Origin: Schizochytrium sp. CCTCC M209059
Lineage: Eukaryota; Sar; Bigyra; Thraustochytrida; Thraustochytriidae
Reading direction: 5' to 3'
NCBI GenBank assembly: GCA_000818945.1
Contig: KN805383.1
Coordinates: 539,979 to 603,978 of the forward strand
DNA: 64,000 nucleotides
Part shown: positions 58,145 through 64,000 of the stretch, in pieces
Numbering within the stretch: the stretch's first letter is position 1
Layout of the letters: each line of letters begins with the position of its first letter
Program-made: the position numbers and the translations under genes
The notes under the pieces: model-generated
What the model was told of the DNA's origin: nothing
Seen by the model: only the letters and a program-made list of their open reading frames with translations
Database searches by the model: none

Positions 58145-58841
58145 CAGGCGCGCTGGCCCGCCCAAACGCACGCTCGCTGGCTCGCTCGCACGTTCGCTCG
58201 CACGCACGCACGCACGCACGCACGGACGCCCTTTTCCTGCCAGGGACTTTGCTTTGCTTGCGCTCACGAGGCTACCTCACCCGGCCGGGCTCGTTGCTAG
58301 TCAGTCAGTTGGTCGGCCGTCGGTCTTCGACCCTGCGCGCGCTTCGCGGCCGCGGGCTCTCTCTCCCTGCGGCTGGCTGGCTGGCTGGCTGGCTGGCTGT
58401 TCTGCGCGGCGGGCTACCTGCGGTTCGGCCGGGCTGCGGTTCTGCTGAACGGCCTCGCGGGGCGGCTCTGCGCCTGCGCGGCGTGCGCCACGGCGTTGGC
58501 GCTCTGCTTTTGGGTCGTCCTCTTTCGCGCCGTCAGTCGCCTCGATGAGAGCAATGGGCCACACAGAGCAAGCAAGGAAGGCAGGAAGGAAGGGAGGGAG
58601 GGAAGAGAGACAGAGAGAAAGAACGAAAGAACGGGGCCCAAGGAGAACGCCGCGGCGGACGAGAGAAAGAAACTTTCTGAAGAAAGAAAGAAAGAAAGAA
58701 AAAAGGAAAGAAAGCACAGCAAAGAGAGAGGGAGAGAAAAGGAGAAAAGCGCGGCGCAGACCCGCTGTGCAGCGCAGCGCAGCGCAGAGCACAGCTATGC
58801 TCGACGCGACGCGCGCTGCTGCCGCCCGCTCGCCCGCCCAC

Positions 58842-58842
58842 C

Positions 58843-58910
<68 letters not shown>
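58842..58910. repeat. CTGT tetranucleotide array
   Basis: About seventeen perfect CTGT units; creates SVCL-repeat open frames with no independent support. Confidence 0.95.
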
Positions 58911-58913
<3 letters not shown>

Positions 58914-60130
58914 GTCTCTCTCACTCCTGCGCGCGCCGGGTCGGCCGCCTCACCTGGTCCAAGCGGGTCTGCGCGCAGTACAGCACAGCACTCTCTCTCT
59001 GTCTCTCTCCGTCTCTCTCTATCTCTCCAGCTCGCCACAGCAGGAACCTCCCACTCAAGAATGGCCGCGCCGCCACTGCGGAATGGCGGGCTCCACACTG
59101 CGGCAAACGCAGCTCGCGGTCTGTTTGTTCACAGTCAAGCACCCGATTGTTGATTGGGTCGTACCATACGCCGCACAGGCGCCGTGTTTTCTCTGTTTCC
59201 TTTCTGTCTCCTCCGGCTCCCGCGCCGAGACCGTCCGGCCCAGCCGCCGGCGAGGAGGCAGCCGCGCCAGAGAGACGGCCCCGCCCCAGCGCGTTCCGTC
59301 GCTGCCGCCGCGGACCTCTCCGCGGAAGCTCGAGCCGAGAGTCACGCAGCTGGCCGCAGACAGCGAAGCGAGGCTGCAGAAAGTGGTCTCTGTCCAGATC
59401 AAGGCGGCGCGGCGCGTCGCCGAGCGAGCGCGCACGGCTCGCTCGTGCGCACCAGTGGCAATCTCCTTGGCCTGGGCCTAGCTAGATGCCGGCTGCGGCC
59501 GCCCCGCCGGCCAGGTCGTCCCGGCCGTGAAAGCGAGTAACCCGCCATGCGCGGCAGACAACCTGCAAAAAGGAAGAAACAAAGAAACTGTATAACGAAG
59601 GACTGTCTCTTCAGCGTCCTTCGCGGGCCGTTGCGCGTGCAGTGCGTACGGCAATGGCCGTGATGACTGGCAGAGGCAGATCCTCCACACCATCCATGCA
59701 CGTGTTGTGGAGGCGCAGGCGCACCTTCCTGCAGCCCATGAAGTATGTCCCGCGGCCCTCTGCCTGCCACGACGAGGGCGATCCGGTGCGCCTCGCAGGA
59801 CGAGCCTCGCAGGACGAGCCTCCCGTCCCAACAGCCTCCGAATCTGCTGTGCGCAGCGCTGATCAATCGATTGGATCTATCCATCGATCGATGCGTCATG
59901 AGGAGAAGCATGGCGCCCGAGCCTTGTACGGGGACACTGCGGGGACCCCCCTCCCGGGTGTGCGCTCGCTGCATACATACTGCGCGCGCGAGCGGGCGCC
60001 GAGCGCGCACTGGAGGGCGGATCCGACAAAGGGCGTCCTAATAGCACGGCGTTGAGCAAGCGCAGAGCCGCCAGGCCGCCCACCTGAAGCGAGCGAGCGC
60101 GCGAGCGAGCGAGCGGGCGGCTGGCTGACC

Positions 60131-60985
60131 ATGGTGGCCGAGTCGTGGCTGTGGCGGCGCATTGACGCGGCGCTGCGCGTGGTGAACCGCGTCTCACAGT
60201 ACGACCATGTCGAGGTCGCGCGGCAGGCCGTCGTGGAGGCGGACGCGCGCTTATCCGGGGCTCGCAAGCGGTTTAGAGAGGCCAAAGAGGCCTTCGAGGC
60301 CGTCTCGGAGCGCGAGCGTAAACATCAGCAGGAAATGAACGCGCTACTCCACCGCAAACCAAATTGGACGTCCCAGGAGCTCTCGCAGTTTACAGAAATG
60401 TGCAAAGTGGAACACGAGGTTAACCTGGCTGCTCAGGGGGCCAAACGCTCTCTTGCAAATCTCGAAGAAGAAGTTGAGCAGCGCCAGTCGCGTTATCTCG
60501 CCTCAATACGGGAGCACTATCACGAGGAGCAGGTATGGGCAGAAAAGGGCCGACGCATCTCTACTTATGGCACGCTAGGACTCATTCTCTTTAATAGTGC
60601 CATCTTTCTGCTCTCTGTGACTGTGATCGAGCCTGGTAAGCGGGAAGCCATTGCGCAGCGCGTCATTGACATGAACAAGGATTTGACATTGCGTGAGCTA
60701 CGTGATGTAGAGTCTCGTCTTGAAAAAAAAATAGAAAGCATTGCCCAAGCACGAGATCCCCCATCTCGAGAGCACCAAGAGTCGAGGCCTGCAACTGAAG
60801 CTCCAAGCCAACGTAGCAACCCATTCGAAAAGCCTACGCAAACCCAGGCTTTGCTTAGCAACTCGAGTTCAGGACCTGGTGCGATAGTTGTAAATGCCGC
60901 GAATGGGGCATGGGCCCAAGCTTCTCGTGATTGGCCTGCTGCGGCAATGTGTATGGGTCTTACGGCTGTATTCTTCCTGCTCTGA
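60131..60985 (+). CDS. MDM33: She9/Mdm33-family mitochondrial inner-membrane protein
   Basis: 284 residues. In yeast, She9/Mdm33 is an inner-membrane protein affecting mitochondrial fission and shape. The family core is present in order: LLHRKPNWTSQELSQFT, then a helical stretch with EHEVN, HYHEEQVWAEKGRRISTYGT, a membrane helix (LGLILFNSAIFLLSVTVI, about 150-167) and EPGKREAIAQRV, which match the family's LLqRK-W..-DL-RFT, RYHEEQxWSDKxRRxSTWGT and EPWKR. Long heptad-rich helices (about 45-145) give the coiled coil. A second hydrophobic segment ends the protein (AAAMCMGLTAVFFLL), as in a two-pass topology. The N-terminus (MVAESWLWRRIDAALRVVN) is basic-amphipathic but not a classic long presequence; a longer spliced start is possible. 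Confidence 0.88.
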   Translation: MVAESWLWRRIDAALRVVNRVSQYDHVEVARQAVVEADARLSGARKRFREAKEAFEAVSERERKHQQEMNALLHRKPNWTSQELSQFTEMCKVEHEVNLAAQGAKRSLANLEEEVEQRQSRYLASIREHYHEEQVWAEKGRRISTYGTLGLILFNSAIFLLSVTVIEPGKREAIAQRVIDMNKDLTLRELRDVESRLEKKIESIAQARDPPSREHQESRPATEAPSQRSNPFEKPTQTQALLSNSSSGPGAIVVNAANGAWAQASRDWPAAAMCMGLTAVFFLL

Positions 60986-61123
60986 TGCACTGCTTTTGCA
61001 TTGCGTCAGTCGCTCATGTGTGCAAGGAATTGACCTCTTGCACAAGACCGTACGAGGAAGCAGTAGCCCGCATTGTTAGAAATTTGTGATTTAATTTGCT
61101 TTGGATTGCTCTGTTTGCGCGGG

Positions 61124-61414
61124 ATGGTTTTTCGACATGCTTCGAGCGGTCAAGCACGGGCTGATAAGCTGGCCCGCATGAAAGCTCAGATTGATCAGAA
61201 GAGAGAAGAAGAAAAAGACAACTACACACTCCGTCGCGCTTTCTCGACACCTGAACAGTTGCAAAGGATAGGACATGGTGCATTTCTTTTCAAAGAGGAT
61301 AGTGTTTGGCCACGCAAAGGCCCAGGGATCATTGAACATCTTGCACTCGGATACAAAGACAGGAGGAAACTATTTGCCCGGAGCATCGGCCCTCTATCGT
61401 TCCTTGATGAATAA
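61124..61414 (+). CDS. Small hypothetical protein, 96 residues
   Basis: Starts at the ATG at 61124 (MVFRHASSGQARADKLARMK). It has a basic amphipathic start, then a charged helix (KAQIDQKREEEKDNYTLRRAF) and a compact end (IGHGAFLFKEDSVWPRKGPG). The initial segment could be a mitochondrial leader. It is not a shadow of another gene: the 3' end of the leftward TIR gene starts 17 bases after its stop. Codon use is ordinary, and the polar/hydrophobic pattern looks like real protein, but I recognise no family. Confidence 0.55.
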   Translation: MVFRHASSGQARADKLARMKAQIDQKREEEKDNYTLRRAFSTPEQLQRIGHGAFLFKEDSVWPRKGPGIIEHLALGYKDRRKLFARSIGPLSFLDE

Positions 61415-61431
61415 AGAACGTCGAGTCGAAG

Positions 61432-63849
61432 CTATTGGGCGTTCGCTTGACCTCGGACAAAGTCCTGAATGCTATTGTGCAAATGTCGAATACAATCCCG
61501 GAAATACTCTTCGATGAGGGGACGACTCTGGAATGAACTCAAAAGTTTGATGTCGGATGGAAGCCCGGCAAGTTCCTTGCCAATATCTACGCCTTGATGA
61601 AGCGGAGCAATCAGCTTCCTACCGCACAGGTAATCTTTGATAGCAAGATCCAGCTCGTGATGACACCAGTCAACCTCGCCACGGCCAAACGAATCCTTGA
61701 TGCAGGCAAGGTACGAGAGAGCCTTGCGACGCTCGTCCTCTCCCGATGGCGCGGCTGTAAAGAGAGGCACAACAATGGGAGCACGCGCGAGCTGATTTTC
61801 GAGCTGTTTCTGAAAGTCCCCTGCCTTGAGCCCAGAGTCCGGGTCCGTGTCCAGGAAAACCTTGTAGTAGTACTCGTACTGCAAGATGCCAAGAATACGA
61901 GCAGCCAGGTTAACGTGCGTCCGTCGGTAACTAATGAATATGTGCGGTGCCCCCGAGGGCATGGCCCATTGGTCATACGGAGATAGCGATGGGACCTTGC
62001 GAAAGTTAAAGGGCACGGACACATTTCCCTTGACCTTGGACGCGACTCGAAGCTGAATTCGAGCCAAAGGAGGTTTCCCGACACTCTGCATTTCGCCTGG
62101 CTCGTAGGCTACGACAAAGGACATGTTCGCGCGCTCACCTGTCCACTCGGCCACGTCATCTTCGTCAACTATGGCTTGCAGACCACCTTGGATGTGGATC
62201 ACGTGCCCAGAAATGTCGTCACCCTTGTTGACACGAATGCCACGCTTAGAAAACTTATGAATGCGCCCATATGATTTTTCCTCCTCGATAATTTCGCTCT
62301 CCTCCTCGGGACGATGCACCCAGACGTTGATCACAAACTGCTCGCTGTCGCTATTCGCGCTCCCATAAGACTGTCGACTCCGTGACTGATTCGAGGTCTC
62401 ACTATTCGCTTGTAAAAGTTCCGGGAAGAATGCAGTAATGACCACGATCGTCGAGTCACTGTTCGCTTTCGGCATGGGCTTGGCCTTTTCGTCTTGTCCT
62501 TCGTCAGAGACGACTGCTAGCACTTTGGGTTGAGGCAACGTCGGAATTGTAAAGTTCACAGGGTTCTGCGAATCTGGAACAGCGTGTTCCAGCCCCGTAA
62601 AACTCTTGCGTACAGGTGTGCTTGCTTCCACGCTGGCTAAGTCTGGGGCAGAGGCAACCTTGCGCAGCTTGCTTGCTTTGCTTGCAGCGTCCTCAAGCTC
62701 CTCAAGCTCCTCCTCCTCCTCCTCCTTGCTTTCCTTGACATTGTCGTGTCCAGATCGAGCATCGGCGGCGCTTCGCGACCGATTGATGCGAGGTGATCGA
62801 CGCAAAGGCCGTGACGAAGGCGATGCAGGGGGCGTTCTTGGAGCTTCGTCCTTGTCATCATCTTCTTTCCCTTCAGCATCGACAACGTCTTCGAGAGAAG
62901 TAGCAGTCGTTTCCAAGGAAGGTGCATCTTTCTTATCGACGCTCTGTCGCTTTCGCTTCAGAGGTCCGTCACCCCGCCGCACGGAGTCCTTTTCTTGCAT
63001 CATGGCAAGACCCCTTGTTCCATCGTCGTCGCCATCGCCATCGCCGTCACCGGGCGCCACGAGAATGACTCCTTGATGCTCATCGTTGACAAAGAAGAAA
63101 ACCTCAAGTCGTGGATTTGATAGGTCACTCTCAACGCAGACGTCCAAGTCTGCGCTGCAGGCCGCAAATTTCAATTCGTCAGCGCCTAGAGAGCCCTCCA
63201 CGGGCTTGCGCTGTTGTCGAAGTTGTGCGCGCAGGTTCGCGCCATGTGGAATGTCCATGTAGAGTGGCTCAAGCGCCGCTTCCGAAAGTTTTTTGCTTTC
63301 TACTTGGCCTTCGAGCATCCTTCTAAAAGCTTTCTTGTCTTGAATCTCGCCAACACCCTTTGCACTTGTCTTCAAATCGACCTCAAGTTTGACACGAACG
63401 TTGTAGAACCAGCGTCCGGAGCCATCCATCTCGCGCATCCACTCCGCCCAAAGACGGGCATTCGTGACGTCGGAGCGCTCAGGTGCGTTGTTCGCGTCTC
63501 CGCTTTCACCCTTTTGCACGTCTGCCTCGTTCGAAGGGACCTCAGTCTCTTGCGCAACGGTAGTTTCGGTGGCTTGTTGGGCTTGCTCGACTTCTTGCTC
63601 TGACGACTTTGTGGCTTGGTCCGTCCGAAGTTGCATCTTTCGATAGAACCGGGCGGCTGCTCTTAGCGGGCTTCGTGGGGCAGATTTTCCTCCATGGCTC
63701 GCGTTATCATCAAGATTGTCGTCCTCGTCATGATCGTATGTCTGGCTTAAAGCTTGAGAGTTCCAGAAATTCGTCGCCTGCGAAGGGTCGATCATCTCTC
63801 CTGGGCTACTGCAAGACTCTACCTCGGAGCCCTCGTTCCCCTCCTCCAT
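61432..63849 (-). CDS. TIR-domain protein with bacterial-style beta domain
   Basis: 805 residues from the ATG at 63849. Residues 1-130 are acidic and disordered. About 130-270 is globular with unrecognised strands (WFYNVRVKLEVDLK; RLEVFFFVNDEHQGVILV). About 270-490 is Asp/Glu/Lys/Arg/Ser-rich linker. Residues about 504-620 (QFVINVWVHRPEEESEIIEE, VNKGDDISGHVIHIQG, VAEWTGERANMSFVVAYEPG, ARIQLRVASKVKG) match the beta domain that precedes TIR in many bacterial proteins. The TIR domain follows (about 636-770): HIFISYRRTHVNLAARI, KVFLDTDPD, QLARAPIVVPLFT, then VDWCHHELDLAI. The WCxxEL glutamate (residue 732), catalytic in TIR NAD hydrolases, is kept. There is no membrane segment. NADase or signalling activity is inferred; transfer from bacteria is possible. 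Confidence 0.82.
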   Translation of the reverse strand: MEEGNEGSEVESCSSPGEMIDPSQATNFWNSQALSQTYDHDEDDNLDDNASHGGKSAPRSPLRAAARFYRKMQLRTDQATKSSEQEVEQAQQATETTVAQETEVPSNEADVQKGESGDANNAPERSDVTNARLWAEWMREMDGSGRWFYNVRVKLEVDLKTSAKGVGEIQDKKAFRRMLEGQVESKKLSEAALEPLYMDIPHGANLRAQLRQQRKPVEGSLGADELKFAACSADLDVCVESDLSNPRLEVFFFVNDEHQGVILVAPGDGDGDGDDDGTRGLAMMQEKDSVRRGDGPLKRKRQSVDKKDAPSLETTATSLEDVVDAEGKEDDDKDEAPRTPPASPSSRPLRRSPRINRSRSAADARSGHDNVKESKEEEEEELEELEDAASKASKLRKVASAPDLASVEASTPVRKSFTGLEHAVPDSQNPVNFTIPTLPQPKVLAVVSDEGQDEKAKPMPKANSDSTIVVITAFFPELLQANSETSNQSRSRQSYGSANSDSEQFVINVWVHRPEEESEIIEEEKSYGRIHKFSKRGIRVNKGDDISGHVIHIQGGLQAIVDEDDVAEWTGERANMSFVVAYEPGEMQSVGKPPLARIQLRVASKVKGNVSVPFNFRKVPSLSPYDQWAMPSGAPHIFISYRRTHVNLAARILGILQYEYYYKVFLDTDPDSGLKAGDFQKQLENQLARAPIVVPLFTAAPSGEDERRKALSYLACIKDSFGRGEVDWCHHELDLAIKDYLCGRKLIAPLHQGVDIGKELAGLPSDIKLLSSFQSRPLIEEYFRDCIRHLHNSIQDFVRGQANAQ

Positions 63850-63861
63850 CGTCCTGCTCTA

Positions 63862-63920
63862 TTCGCTGCTGCTGCTGCTGTCGCAGTTGCTGCTGTCGCA
63901 GTTGCTGTTGCTGCAGCTAC
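63862..63920. repeat. TGCTGTCGCAGT/TGC-rich repeat at the right edge
   Basis: CTGCTG and TGTCGCAGTTGC units in the 5' flank of the TIR gene, followed by a CT run at 63984-63999. Nothing else is seen to the window end. Confidence 0.75.
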
Positions 63921-64000
63921 TTGCCTTGGTCGTTCTCCTTTTCCGGCCGCCGCGGATCCTCCGCGCGCGCACAAGGTAGGTCTCTCTCTCTCTCTCTCCC

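Larger units (their letters stand above)
57985..60130. other. Long repeat-rich spacer
   Basis: No supported gene in 2.1 kb. It contains GAATGC hexamers (about 58113-58144), ACGC/GCTCGC runs (58170-58225), a GGCT run (58372-58400), GAAAGA-rich sequence (58610-58745), a CTGT array (58842-58910) and CTCTGT runs (58990-59030). Left and right ends presumably hold promoters of the two divergent genes. Confidence 0.5.

Overview
The window reads as nuclear DNA of a GC-rich, intron-poor heterotrophic stramenopile, most likely a thraustochytrid (Labyrinthulomycetes). The grounds are long single-exon genes, eukaryote-only products (LSm2, ArfGAP, PLK4-type kinase, Misato, She9/Mdm33, mitochondrial carrier), heavy microsatellite content, and an apparently mitochondrial independent-type phosphoglycerate mutase, as known in stramenopiles. 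The lineage is inferred. There are no operons; genes lie head-to-head or tail-to-tail with promoter-like spacers of 0.3-2 kb.

Layout. 1-12 kb: the 5' end of a siroheme-type uroporphyrinogen-III methyltransferase running off the left edge; a mitochondrial iPGM with degenerate copies of its own 3' end downstream; a large glycoside-hydrolase-like gene preceded by what looks like an orphan copy of its N domain; a long low-complexity spacer. 12-32 kb: pyruvate carboxylase, ArfGAP (one clear intron), LSm2, a beta-propeller-like protein, PLK4, an unknown protein, a hotdog thioesterase, a degenerate enolase-like protein and two tandem ketopantoate reductases, each preceded by GCAGA repeats.

32-43 kb is the accessory part. 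It holds a REase-pseudokinase protein of Crinkler/transposon-associated type, broken or intron-split membrane-protein reading frames, a stop-interrupted TIR-like gene, a mitochondrial carrier, and a decayed piggyBac-like element bounded by CCCTGGCTA inverted termini and ATAT direct repeats.

43-64 kb: an acidic CH-domain protein, Misato, a 1612-residue membrane protein pairing a BPI-like lumenal region with PqiA-like membrane modules, a mitochondrial TPR protein, an EF-hand/PH/CaMK-type kinase, a long repeat-rich spacer, She9/Mdm33, a small unknown ORF, and an 805-residue protein with a bacterial-style beta domain plus a TIR domain that keeps the WCxxEL glutamate.

Themes: mitochondrial function (iPGM, enolase-like protein, pyruvate carboxylase, carrier, TPR, She9, Misato) and a conflict/effector-like set (REase-pseudokinase, broken TIR gene, intact TIR protein). 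The most novel candidates are the TIR protein, the PqiA/BPI fusion, the REase-pseudokinase and the piggyBac remnant. No tRNA, rRNA or CRISPR array was recognised.
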